Source: Anaerolineae bacterium
Lineage (GTDB): Bacteria > Chloroflexota > Anaerolineae > B4-G1 > SLSP01
NCBI GenBank assembly: GCA_016928755.1
Contig: JAFGKB010000103.1
Location: 1 to 7,654, forward strand
Direction of reading: 5' to 3'
DNA length: 7,654 nucleotides
How positions within the stretch are numbered: position 1 is the stretch's first letter; each line of letters opens with the position of its first letter. Under the pieces are notes generated by a model, which was given only the letters and a program-made list of their open reading frames with translations, did no database searches and was not told the origin of the DNA. This document shows positions 1-6,088 of this stretch, piece by piece. A program made the translations under genes and the position numbers.

Positions 1-62
1 GAATGACGTGTTTCTTGACGCCGTTCGGAATGCCAAGGACAGCGAGTGTAGCCAGAACATCT
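1..62 (-). other. left-edge flank, possible start of a further operon gene
   Basis: After the UroD-like stop codon, the minus strand stays open in two frames to the window edge. One frame could begin at an ATG at 60-58, three bases after the stop. The other could begin at a TTG at 73-71 inside the UroD-like gene and then reads DVLATLAVLGIPNGVKKHVI, with codon use that looks like real coding sequence. Neither has a strong Shine-Dalgarno sequence, and about 20 codons are too few to assign a family. No terminator hairpin is visible, so the operon may continue to the left. Confidence 0.2.
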
Positions 63-1229
63 TTACAAGTCAATCGGATAGTACCCAAACTCCTCGACCG
101 CGTCACGCATTGCGATTAAGTTCTCCGGCGGCACATCCCCTTGTACGTTGTGAATCGGGGCTAACAGGAAGCCACCACCGGGAGCCAGGTCCTTAATGCG
201 TAGCCGAACCTCTTGCCGTACATCCTCCGGTGTACCAAAGGGCAACACTTGTTGCGTATCAATCGCACCATGAAAGGTAAGCCGGTCCCCAATATGGGCC
301 TTCAACCCGGCCGTATCCATTTCGGCTGCACTAACCTGGACAGGGTCAAGTACATCAATCCCCATATCGGCCCACGGCTTCATAAAGGCCTTCACACTGC
401 CGCATGAGTGGAGCATTACCTTCCCGTTAGGATTCTGCGCCAATAGTTCGGCTTTGGCAATATCCCATACTGTCTTCAAGTGAGGGGCTACCAACTTTTT
501 GAACATGCGTGGGGAGATTAGTGGGCCGTTCTGGGACCCCATATCCTCACCGCTTAGGCGGAGCACATCAATATACTTTCCCACAACTTTCAGCGCGTTG
601 CGGTCACGTTGGGCCTGGATCTCGGCAATCTTCGCCATTAGTTTAGTAGCAAACTCTTTATTGATAGCCAGGTCCATATACCACTCTTCCATACCCCGCA
701 TATAGGTAGCCAACTCAAAGACAGCCCCACCGATTTTGGTCATAATGGCAAAGTCGGTATTCTCACGTACATCGCGGAACATCTCCAACGCGCCATCCTT
801 AACCTCTTCCGGTTCAGGCCAGGGGAAGTGATCTAAATCTTCAACAGTCGCACCGGCCAACGGGTGCTTGGAGATTTCAAAGTAGTAAGTACCATCAGGT
901 CGTGGTACCTTGGTCCATTCACAGTACCATTCGTCAATAAAGGCGACTTTAGGATCATCCGGCTTAGGGGGGATATTGGGGGCCTTGTTCAAAGGATTAG
1001 ATAAGCGGATAACATCCAACCCGTACTTATCGGCGACAATGGGATGAATGGCCACATCGGTCCACCGCCCAACTTTAGGGTTATCCCCTTCAATTTCAAT
1101 CCCCATATATTTCTTAAGATTGGCATAAGCATCCACTGTGATCGTCATACTGATTGGAACACGATCCGGCTCACGGTGTTCCAAGGCTGTCAGTACACGC
1201 TCACGACGACTCATCGTTTTTTTACCCAT
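63..1229 (-). CDS. UroD-like (uroporphyrinogen decarboxylase/methyltransferase superfamily) protein, not HemE
   Basis: This 388-residue protein has the TIM-barrel layout of the UroD/MtaA/CmuA superfamily. The N-terminal SRRERVLTALEHREPDRVP (residues 7-25) is the usual opening of the methyltransferase-like branch. Further landmarks are GEDMGSQNGPLISP (227-240), the LHSCGS metal-type motif with His274 and Cys276, and the closing block APIHNVQGDVPPEN (357-370). The RQAGRY substrate motif of true heme-pathway UroD is absent, so a role in heme synthesis is unlikely. Members of this superfamily, such as MtaA, move methyl groups between corrinoids and thiols using zinc held by His-x-Cys and a distal Cys. 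Here a His (360) stands where that distal Cys would be expected. The start is fixed by AAGGAGG at 1242-1236, six bases from the ATG. It is the last complete gene of the repressor-phosphatase-kinase operon, 151 nt after the kinase. The substrate is unknown; family assignment is firm. Confidence 0.88.
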   Translation of the reverse strand: MGKKTMSRRERVLTALEHREPDRVPISMTITVDAYANLKKYMGIEIEGDNPKVGRWTDVAIHPIVADKYGLDVIRLSNPLNKAPNIPPKPDDPKVAFIDEWYCEWTKVPRPDGTYYFEISKHPLAGATVEDLDHFPWPEPEEVKDGALEMFRDVRENTDFAIMTKIGGAVFELATYMRGMEEWYMDLAINKEFATKLMAKIAEIQAQRDRNALKVVGKYIDVLRLSGEDMGSQNGPLISPRMFKKLVAPHLKTVWDIAKAELLAQNPNGKVMLHSCGSVKAFMKPWADMGIDVLDPVQVSAAEMDTAGLKAHIGDRLTFHGAIDTQQVLPFGTPEDVRQEVRLRIKDLAPGGGFLLAPIHNVQGDVPPENLIAMRDAVEEFGYYPIDL

Positions 1230-1235
1230 TTTAAA

Positions 1236-1242
1236 CCTCCTT
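1236..1242 (-). promoter_or_regulatory. ribosome binding site of the UroD-like gene
   Basis: AAGGAGG on the minus strand, six bases before the ATG at 1229. It is the strongest well-placed site in this operon and settles the start choice. Confidence 0.8.
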
Positions 1243-1303
1243 GTGAAGTTATAAATCTAAGCTACACAATCTTATTTACCTTAAAAGTAAAATACTTCTC
1301 TTT

Positions 1304-1371
1304 ACCTTCCAGGAAGCTGCATTTATTAAGTGGCTGATCTGTATCGGCTAGTTTTTAGCTTCCTGGAAGGT
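1304..1371. repeat. perfect 15-bp inverted repeat between kinase and UroD-like genes
   Basis: ACCTTCCAGGAAGCT at 1304-1318 is matched by its exact reverse complement AGCTTCCTGGAAGGT at 1357-1371, with a 38-nt loop. Each arm is itself nearly palindromic (CTTCCWGGAAG), so the arms are also 12/15 identical as direct repeats, with centres 53 bp apart. No T-run follows on either strand, so it is not a standard intrinsic terminator. In the kinase/UroD-like mRNA it could form a stable stem that affects processing, stability or partial termination. At the DNA level it could be two sites for one dimeric protein. The structure is seen; the function is inferred. Confidence 0.75.
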
Positions 1372-1380
1372 GTAGAACTC

Positions 1381-2934
1381 TCACCCTCTATGGTTATGTT
1401 GGAAGTCTGCAATCTGCTTGTAGACACCATTCTGGGCCATTGAGTGGTAGATATTCCGGTAGATATCGAAGACCTCGTTATAGACCAGGTGATTGCTGTT
1501 ATCTGGCTCGTATTGAGCCTCAATACGAACCATTTGCTCAACGCCCTCTTCAACAGAGTTAAAAACGCCGGCACCCACACCACCTAAAATAGCAGCACCT
1601 AATACTGTGGCTTCACCTATCGCCAGTTTGGAGACCGGCTTACCGTAAATATCGGCCTGCATCTGGTTCCAAAGCGTGGATTTGGTACCCCCACCCGTAA
1701 TGCGAACCTCTTTCAATTCCAGCCCCAATCCCTCGAAGGATTCCAAAATCTCGCGGGTTTCTAAGCTGATGCCTTCCATAACGGCACGGGCCATACAACC
1801 ATAGTCATGGGCCAATGTCAGACCAACAAAGGAGCCTTTTGCATAAGGATCCCAATTAGGTGCACTGGCACCGGCCAGATAGGGGATATAGAACAAGCCC
1901 CGGCTGCCGACCGGTGTCTTGGAAACCTGGTTATTAATAAGCTCGTAAGGATCAATACCACTGTGTTGGCCCAGGGCTACTTCTAGGTTAGCCAAGGTAT
2001 CACGGAACCAGCGATAGGATGCCCCGGCAGCATTCTGCAAGCCCTCACATTCCCATTTGCCAGGGTAGGCATGGGCAGAACAAGGCATCTTCATTTGGGG
2101 GTCTTTAAGGGGTTTGTCCATAAAGCAGAGGCTCACGCCGGCCGTACCCAAGGTCACCTCACAAAGGCCGTCGGCGATTACGCCGGCACCGATGCCCGCG
2201 CACTGTTGGTCCCCACCACCGGTCACCAAGGGTGTACCTTCGGCCAGACCGGTCAACTCGGCGGCTTCTTTGGTAATGCGTCCCACCATTTTGGCAGAGG
2301 GCACCAGGTCAGGTAACTGGTCGCTGTTGAGTTGCGCATCGTTAATGAGTTCCTGGGACCACTTGAAGGTCTCGATCTCCATTAAGCCCTGCAAGGAACC
2401 ATTGGACCAATCTTCTGGGTAGCCATCAGCGCCTAGACGGTGGAGGATAAATTCTTGGGTTAGCAAGAATTTGTTCGTCTTTTCGTAGATTTCGGGTTCG
2501 TTATTACGGATCCAGAGAATCGTGGGAAAGGCCCAGACTGCTGCAATAGGTAATCCCGTGATGTCATAGTATTTCTCTGCACTGATAACATCACGAATCC
2601 AGTCACATTCAACAGTTGCTCGGCTGTCCTGCCAGGAAATTGCTTTACGTAGCGGGCGACAATCTTTATCGACCGGTACCATTGTACAGCGCTGCGTTGA
2701 AAGGCCCATCGCGGCGATGTCCTTGGGATCAACCCCGGACTTTGCGATTGCGGATTTTAATGCCGCACACGAGGATTGGAACAACATCTCGGCGTCCTGG
2801 TCTACCCATCCGGGGACAGGGAACTCGCATTTGTATTCCCGGTAGTCTTCGCCCATAATATTACCATCTAGATCGAAAACCATAGCCTTGGTCCCTGTTG
2901 TGCCATTGTCAATACCGCACAGATACTTAGCCAT
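1381..2934 (-). CDS. FGGY-family carbohydrate kinase (xylulokinase-like)
   Basis: This 517-residue cytoplasmic kinase would transfer phosphate from ATP to a sugar or polyol. The N-terminal FGGY domain opens with the phosphate-binding DNGTTGTKAMVFD (9-21), followed by the sugar-domain signature GWVDQDAE (42-49) and WQDSRA (101-106). The catalytic aspartate is Asp242 in TGGGDQQ. The C-terminal ATPase lobe has TLGTAG (261-266), the adenosine-binding RITGGGTKSTLWNQ (411-424) and EATVLGAAILGG (441-452). Length is normal for the family. GWVDQD and the GGGDQ form resemble xylulokinase-type members, but FGGY specificity cannot be read reliably from motifs, so the substrate is left open (xylulose, another pentulose, or a polyol). 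The ATG is preceded by AAGGAG (2948-2943) with eight bases between. It follows the HAD phosphatase by 183 nt and precedes the UroD-like gene by 151 nt on the same strand. A DeoR-type regulator at the head of the operon fits a sugar-phosphate-responsive pathway. Confidence 0.92.
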   Translation of the reverse strand: MAKYLCGIDNGTTGTKAMVFDLDGNIMGEDYREYKCEFPVPGWVDQDAEMLFQSSCAALKSAIAKSGVDPKDIAAMGLSTQRCTMVPVDKDCRPLRKAISWQDSRATVECDWIRDVISAEKYYDITGLPIAAVWAFPTILWIRNNEPEIYEKTNKFLLTQEFILHRLGADGYPEDWSNGSLQGLMEIETFKWSQELINDAQLNSDQLPDLVPSAKMVGRITKEAAELTGLAEGTPLVTGGGDQQCAGIGAGVIADGLCEVTLGTAGVSLCFMDKPLKDPQMKMPCSAHAYPGKWECEGLQNAAGASYRWFRDTLANLEVALGQHSGIDPYELINNQVSKTPVGSRGLFYIPYLAGASAPNWDPYAKGSFVGLTLAHDYGCMARAVMEGISLETREILESFEGLGLELKEVRITGGGTKSTLWNQMQADIYGKPVSKLAIGEATVLGAAILGGVGAGVFNSVEEGVEQMVRIEAQYEPDNSNHLVYNEVFDIYRNIYHSMAQNGVYKQIADFQHNHRG

Positions 2935-2942
2935 TTCTATTT

Positions 2943-2948
2943 CTCCTT
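2943..2948 (-). promoter_or_regulatory. ribosome binding site of the FGGY kinase
   Basis: AAGGAG on the minus strand, eight bases from the kinase ATG at 2934. It supports the chosen start. Confidence 0.7.
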
Positions 2949-3014
2949 ATTGAGTGATTAAAACCAATAAATTAGGAAAACACATCAACCGGTCTCGTTA
3001 TTAGCTCTGATTTA

Positions 3015-3023
3015 CCTCCTCCT
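3015..3023 (-). promoter_or_regulatory. orphan Shine-Dalgarno-like AGGAGGAGG in the kinase leader
   Basis: The minus strand carries AGGAGGAGG about 80 nt upstream of the kinase ATG, but no ATG, GTG or TTG lies 4-12 bases after it. The nearest start is a TTG/ATG pair at 2988-2983, about 26-29 nt away. It may be a chance purine run, a ribosome standby site, or a remnant of a lost small gene. No function is claimed. Confidence 0.35.
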
Positions 3024-3068
3024 AACTAACTGAAATATTGTACGCAATGATGAATGCATATTTATCAC

Positions 3069-3111
3069 AAGTCTTAGTTTAGCTGATGATACTTAAGACT
3101 TTTTTAGTCTT
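3069..3111. repeat. three mutually complementary segments giving two alternative hairpins after the phosphatase gene
   Basis: TAAGACTT (3094-3101) can pair with AAGTCTTA (3069-3076), an 8-bp stem with a 17-nt loop. Its AAGACT core (3095-3100) can instead pair with AGTCTT (3106-3111), a 6-bp stem with a TTTTT loop. Both stems cannot form together. The element begins directly after the HAD phosphatase stop and lies within the 183-nt gap before the kinase. Neither stem has a T-run placed for a classical terminator in the direction of transcription. It could cause attenuation or mRNA processing; this is inference from base pairing only. Confidence 0.45.
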
Positions 3112-3117
3112 GACGAC

Positions 3118-3912
3118 TCAGGCTGGCAATATCTGGCTTAAGCGCTCGATAACAAAATCCGGCTCTACATCCGAGGCCAAAAGGCGTTCGGGGGTTGTGG
3201 CCCCGGTAAGGGTCAATGTTGTCGCCATCCCTGCTTGCTTGCCCATTAATATATCTGTGGCCAGGCGGTCCCCGGTCATCATGCAATTAGCCGCCTCCAC
3301 TCCTAGCATCTCCAAAGCCGTTTGGGCCATAATCATCGAAGGCTTCCCGACGATAATTTCAACGGAAGTTTCGGTACACGCCTCAATCGCTGCAATAATC
3401 GACGCCGCATCTGGCTCACCCCCACCCGCCACCGGGCAGTAACGGTCCGCATTAGTGGCAATAAAGCGCGCCCCGGCACGAATCGCATTGAATGCTATCT
3501 GGAGCTTATGGTATACAAAGGTACGATCAAAACTGGCAATCACAAAATCTATCGCTCCCGCATCATCACTGATAACAAAACCAGCTTCGGCTAATTCATC
3601 GTGGAGCGGCTGTTCCCCGATAGGGAAAACTACTGCTCCGGGAACTTGTTTGAGTAGATAATTTACCAGTACATTTGTCGAATTGATCACCTGACCAATT
3701 CCAGTAGGGATACCTAAACCAGTTAACTTATCCGCCGTCGTCTGCCGGGAGCGAGTCGGGTTATTAGAGACAAAAGCGATAGCGCGTTTCTCGGCGCGTA
3801 AGGTCTCAATAGTTTCCTTAGCCCCAGGTAATAGTTTATTGCTTAAATAGACAGTACCATCCAAATCAAAAATGTAGCCATCATAAAGTCGTGTTGGTAA
3901 AGCGAACTCCAT
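3118..3912 (-). CDS. HAD-IIA family sugar-phosphate phosphatase (NagD/AraL-like)
   Basis: This 264-residue HAD hydrolase should remove phosphate from small phosphorylated metabolites in the cytoplasm. Motif I is FDLDGTVYLSN (15-25), with nucleophile Asp16 and acid/base Asp18. Motif II is FVSNN with Ser49, motif III is the GKPS lysine (Lys190), and motif IV is MTGDRLATDI (212-221). The C2-type cap between motifs II and III includes the family stretch FDRTFVYHKLQIAF (128-141) and TNADRYCP (153-160). Together these identify subfamily IIA. The frame is open far upstream into the repressor gene, but homologues start about ten residues before motif I, so ATG 3912 is chosen. A purine-rich AGAGAGGT (3933-3926) lies upstream, though 14 bases away, which is long. 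A GTG at 3957 is a weaker alternative without a ribosome site. It lies 61 nt after the repressor gene. NagD-like enzymes next to sugar kinases often clean up off-pathway phosphates; that role here is inferred. Confidence 0.88.
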   Translation of the reverse strand: MEFALPTRLYDGYIFDLDGTVYLSNKLLPGAKETIETLRAEKRAIAFVSNNPTRSRQTTADKLTGLGIPTGIGQVINSTNVLVNYLLKQVPGAVVFPIGEQPLHDELAEAGFVISDDAGAIDFVIASFDRTFVYHKLQIAFNAIRAGARFIATNADRYCPVAGGGEPDAASIIAAIEACTETSVEIIVGKPSMIMAQTALEMLGVEAANCMMTGDRLATDILMGKQAGMATTLTLTGATTPERLLASDVEPDFVIERLSQILPA

Positions 3913-3973
3913 TTGTCTAAAAAATACCTCTCTAAATTTTTTTACTCTATCATTCACCTGTAGTTTTGTAAGT

Positions 3974-4744
3974 CTAAGCGATATGCACCTCAATGCCCAG
4001 ACTTTCCAAATCATGGCGGTAATGTTTATCAATACCATTATCTACAACTAAAGCATCCACATCCTTAATAGGAACTGTTACAGAATCGGCAACTACACCC
4101 ATCTTGGTATGGTCAGCCACCACAATGACCTTACCGTGGGTCCGTTGGATCATCGTTCGGGCGACCTCAGCTTCTTCCAAACTGGGTGTTGTAAGACCAT
4201 ATTTAACACTGATGCCGTCTATACCAATAAAACACTTGCTGGCATAAAGCCATTGCAGGGAACTGACCGCAAGCGGCCCTACAAAGGAGTGAGAAGTCTC
4301 ACGGTATGCGCCCCCCACAACGACTAATTCCGATTTTCCACCATGACACTCGGCTATTGCGCCGGCGTTACAAGTAACGACCCGGACATCGCGCCATAAC
4401 AGGTGACGGAATATTTGTAGTGTAGTAGAGCCGCTGTTAATAAAAACCGTCTCGCCGGGTTCTACTAAATCCGCCGCCACCCGGCCGATTCTGACCTTCT
4501 CTTCCAGGCAGCTCTTATATTTAACCGTAAAAAGGGATTCGGTGCGTAAGCGGCGACTGAACATGGCGCCGCCGTGAGTGCGTTCCAGCAGGCCATCTTG
4601 TTCTAACTGTTCAAGATCGCGACGAATGGTAATGTCTGAGACATTTAAAGCTTCGCTTAGTTCTGAAACACGAACTATGCCGGATCTCTCAAGAATATTA
4701 AGGATAAGCTCGTGCCGTTCAGCGGGGATTAAGCGGGAGGCCAC
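3974..4744 (-). CDS. DeoR/GlpR-family transcriptional repressor
   Basis: This 256-residue regulator has the standard two-domain DeoR layout. The N-terminal winged helix-turn-helix (about 8-63) includes VSELSEALNVSDITIRRDLE (26-45) and ends with the wing GLLERTHGGA (51-60). The C-terminal sugar-phosphate sensor domain (about 77-235) has the family landmarks FINSGSTT (101-108), VTCNA (123-127), FVGPLA (154-159), GIDGIS (174-179) and VADHTKMG (209-216). Family members are usually repressors released by a phosphorylated sugar, so the product or a metabolite of the downstream kinase is a likely effector. The start is a GTG at 4744, six bases after AAGAGGAG (4758-4751). An ATG overlapping it by two bases leads only to a five-residue frame and is rejected. 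The gene heads the operon and has a consensus promoter with a GlpR-like operator directly upstream, so autorepression is expected. Its identity is clear; the effector is not. Confidence 0.93.
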   Translation of the reverse strand: MASRLIPAERHELILNILERSGIVRVSELSEALNVSDITIRRDLEQLEQDGLLERTHGGAMFSRRLRTESLFTVKYKSCLEEKVRIGRVAADLVEPGETVFINSGSTTLQIFRHLLWRDVRVVTCNAGAIAECHGGKSELVVVGGAYRETSHSFVGPLAVSSLQWLYASKCFIGIDGISVKYGLTTPSLEEAEVARTMIQRTHGKVIVVADHTKMGVVADSVTVPIKDVDALVVDNGIDKHYRHDLESLGIEVHIA

Positions 4745-4750
4745 ATCTAG

Positions 4751-4758
4751 CTCCTCTT
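4751..4758 (-). promoter_or_regulatory. ribosome binding site that selects the GTG start of the repressor
   Basis: AAGAGGAG on the minus strand, six bases before GTG 4744. The overlapping ATG at 4746 is in a frame that stops after five codons, so this site must serve the GTG. Confidence 0.7.
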
Positions 4759-4777
4759 AATGATTGTTTTTTAATCA

Positions 4778-4801
4778 ATAACGTTCAATAATGAACATTA
4801 T
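4778..4801. promoter_or_regulatory. GlpR/DeoR-type operator palindrome
   Basis: The core GTTCA-ATAA-TGAAC (4783-4796) extends outward as ATAA/TTAT with a single mismatched pair, giving a 24-bp near-perfect palindrome. Compared with the remembered E. coli GlpR consensus (WATGTTCGWT half-site form), the central 20 bp (4780-4799) match at about 17 positions. It covers roughly +2 to +25 of the predicted repressor transcript, where binding would block initiation or early elongation. A further GTTCAAT at 4804-4810 overlaps the -10 box, 21 bp from the first half-site, and an inverted TGAAC lies at 4843-4847. The palindrome is seen; binding by the adjacent repressor is inferred. Confidence 0.75.
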
Positions 4802-4808
4802 GAGTTCA

Positions 4809-4837
4809 ATTATATAAAATCACAGGGCTAATGTCAA
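4809..4837 (-). promoter_or_regulatory. consensus sigma-70 promoter of the repressor-led operon
   Basis: On the minus strand, a perfect -35 TTGACA (4837-4832), a 17-nt spacer and a perfect -10 TATAAT (4814-4809) are present. The predicted start is near 4802, giving a leader of about 58 nt before GTG 4744. The operator palindrome lies immediately downstream and an extra half-site overlaps the -10 box. Such a strong promoter makes sense if it is tightly repressed. Confidence 0.85.
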
Positions 4838-4867
4838 GTTTTTGAACAAATTTAATCATTCCTTATA

Positions 4868-4895
4868 TTGACATGCCATACGGCTGTGCTATGCT
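4868..4895 (+). promoter_or_regulatory. mutY promoter, predicted leaderless
   Basis: TTGACA (4868-4873) is followed by a 16-nt spacer and TATGCT (4890-4895). The expected transcription start is around 4901-4904, at or within three bases of ATG 4904, and no Shine-Dalgarno sequence can fit. The upstream in-frame TTG at 4868 is the -35 box itself and is therefore not a start codon. Confidence 0.65.
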
Positions 4896-4903
4896 TTCAT
4901 ACT

Positions 4904-6025
4904 ATGGCACTATCCCAGGAACTACAGCAGTATATGCAATTCTACCAACAAGTAGCCCTACGACGGCTCTTAGAATGGTTTGCTTCCCATGCCCGTGATT
5001 TACCGTGGCGCTATAACCGTACACCTTACAGAGTATGGGTTTCTGAAGTGATGCTCCAACAAACCCAGGTGGAGACAGTGCATGATTATTATCTGCGCTT
5101 TATGGACCGTTTTCCCACTATAGAATCCTTGGCCGCCGCAAATCTTGAGGAAGTCCTCAAAATGTGGGAAGGACTGGGCTATTATAGCCGCGCCCGCTCT
5201 CTCCATCGTGCAGCACAGGAAATAGTGCAAGCTATCCGTGAAAACAGATCCGCCGGTCTTTATGAGCAAAAATTACCGGCAGACGTCAATGCGCTGCGTG
5301 AATTGCCGGGTATCGGAGCCTATACAGCCGGGGCCATTGCCAGTATTGCGTTTAACATCCCCACACCGGCCATTGATGGCAATGTGCGGCGGGTATTGTC
5401 TAGGGTATTAGCCCTTAAATCTCCTACTCAGAAAGAATTGGAAGCAGCCGTGACTTTATGGCTGCCAAGAGAAGCCCCCGGCACTTTTAACGAAGCGCTG
5501 ATGGAACTAGGGGCAGTAGTCTGCCGTCCAAAATCCCCACGCTGCCGGCTCTGTCCTTGGATGACGTTATGCCGTGCCCAGGAGGCCGGACAACAAGAGG
5601 CTTACCCGGCCCCCAAACCGAAGAAGACCATTCCCCACTATGATGTGGCTGCGGCTATTACCTTGCAGCCGGATGGACAAATCCTGGTGGCACAACGACG
5701 TCAAGAGGATATGTTGGGCGGGATGTGGGAGTTTCCCGGCGGGAAACGCAAAGATGGGGAAACGATACAGGCAGCGCTCCAACGGGAGTTAATGGAAGAG
5801 ATGGGCATTGAGATTGCGGTTGGAGAGCACTTGATTACAGTCCGCCACGCCTACACTCACTTCCGCATTACGTTATATGCTTTTATCTGCGCTCTGGTTC
5901 GAGGTGAGCCACGCTGCATAGAGTGCGCCGATTTTCGCTGGATAACTGTGGCGGACCTTGATGACCTGCCGATGGCCGTCACCGACCGCAAGATAGCACA
6001 AGCTGTAAAGAGGTATATGCAATAA
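4904..6025 (+). CDS. mutY: A/G-specific adenine glycosylase with C-terminal Nudix domain
   Basis: MutY removes adenine mispaired with 8-oxoguanine, preventing G:C to T:A mutations. From ATG 4904 the protein has 373 residues. The glycosylase domain has WVSEVMLQQTQ (45-55) with catalytic Glu48, the helix-hairpin-helix LPGIGAYTAGA (134-144) with the conserved Tyr140, and AIDGNVRRVL (156-165) with catalytic Asp158. A 4Fe-4S cluster site follows, with Cys207, 214, 217 and 223 in the exact C-X6-C-X2-C-X5-C spacing. After a Pro-Lys linker (235-243) comes a Nudix-fold domain, as expected for the 8-oxoG recognition region. A YTH at 317-319 sits where the FSH reading loop of MutY is found. Unusually, the Nudix signature G-X5-E-X7-REUXEEXGU is complete at 280-302 (Glu286, Arg294, Glu295, Glu298, Glu299), which is normally degraded in MutY. 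ATG 4904 is chosen because a promoter predicts transcription starting there; ATG 4934 is an alternative. Confidence 0.93.
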   Translation: MALSQELQQYMQFYQQVALRRLLEWFASHARDLPWRYNRTPYRVWVSEVMLQQTQVETVHDYYLRFMDRFPTIESLAAANLEEVLKMWEGLGYYSRARSLHRAAQEIVQAIRENRSAGLYEQKLPADVNALRELPGIGAYTAGAIASIAFNIPTPAIDGNVRRVLSRVLALKSPTQKELEAAVTLWLPREAPGTFNEALMELGAVVCRPKSPRCRLCPWMTLCRAQEAGQQEAYPAPKPKKTIPHYDVAAAITLQPDGQILVAQRRQEDMLGGMWEFPGGKRKDGETIQAALQRELMEEMGIEIAVGEHLITVRHAYTHFRITLYAFICALVRGEPRCIECADFRWITVADLDDLPMAVTDRKIAQAVKRYMQ

Positions 6026-6088
6026 TTACCAGGACGCCCCGTGGACGAGGATTTAGAGCCAGAAAAGATTTGGAAGTCGGGGGTCAGA
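6026..6088. other. 63-nt convergent gap between mutY and the IMPase-family gene
   Basis: Two genes converge here. I looked for a bidirectional terminator and see no stem of more than about four base pairs with a T-run on either strand. Termination may be factor-dependent or occur inside the facing gene. Confidence 0.5.

Noticed and set aside
63..1229. Heme-pathway uroporphyrinogen decarboxylase (HemE)
   Set aside because: Lacks the RQAGRY substrate motif and has HxC and HNVQ motifs of the methyltransferase-like branch.
1044..1337. Plus-strand frame opposite the UroD-like gene and the gap
   Set aside because: Mostly antisense to a clear gene, no ribosome site, no recognisable protein features.
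2947..2985. 12-residue leader peptide frame on the minus strand ending at the kinase ribosome site
   Set aside because: The strong Shine-Dalgarno-like sequence is about 29 nt away from its ATG, too far to serve it, and the peptide has no recognisable regulatory codon run.
3095..3111. Intrinsic terminator after the phosphatase gene
   Set aside because: The stem is only six base pairs, AT-rich, and its T-run is in the loop rather than after the stem.
3913..4038. N-terminal extension of the HAD phosphatase by 42 residues into the repressor gene
   Set aside because: The extra residues overlap the repressor C-terminus, resemble no HAD sequence, and the family normally starts about ten residues before DLDGT.
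4498..4515. CTTCCAGGCAGCT resembling the 15-bp repeat arm at 1304-1318
   Set aside because: It lies inside the repressor coding sequence, has a mismatch and no inverted partner; most likely chance.
4868..4903. TTG start giving MutY 12 extra residues
   Set aside because: The TTG is the first part of the -35 box TTGACA and the extra residues are not MutY-like.
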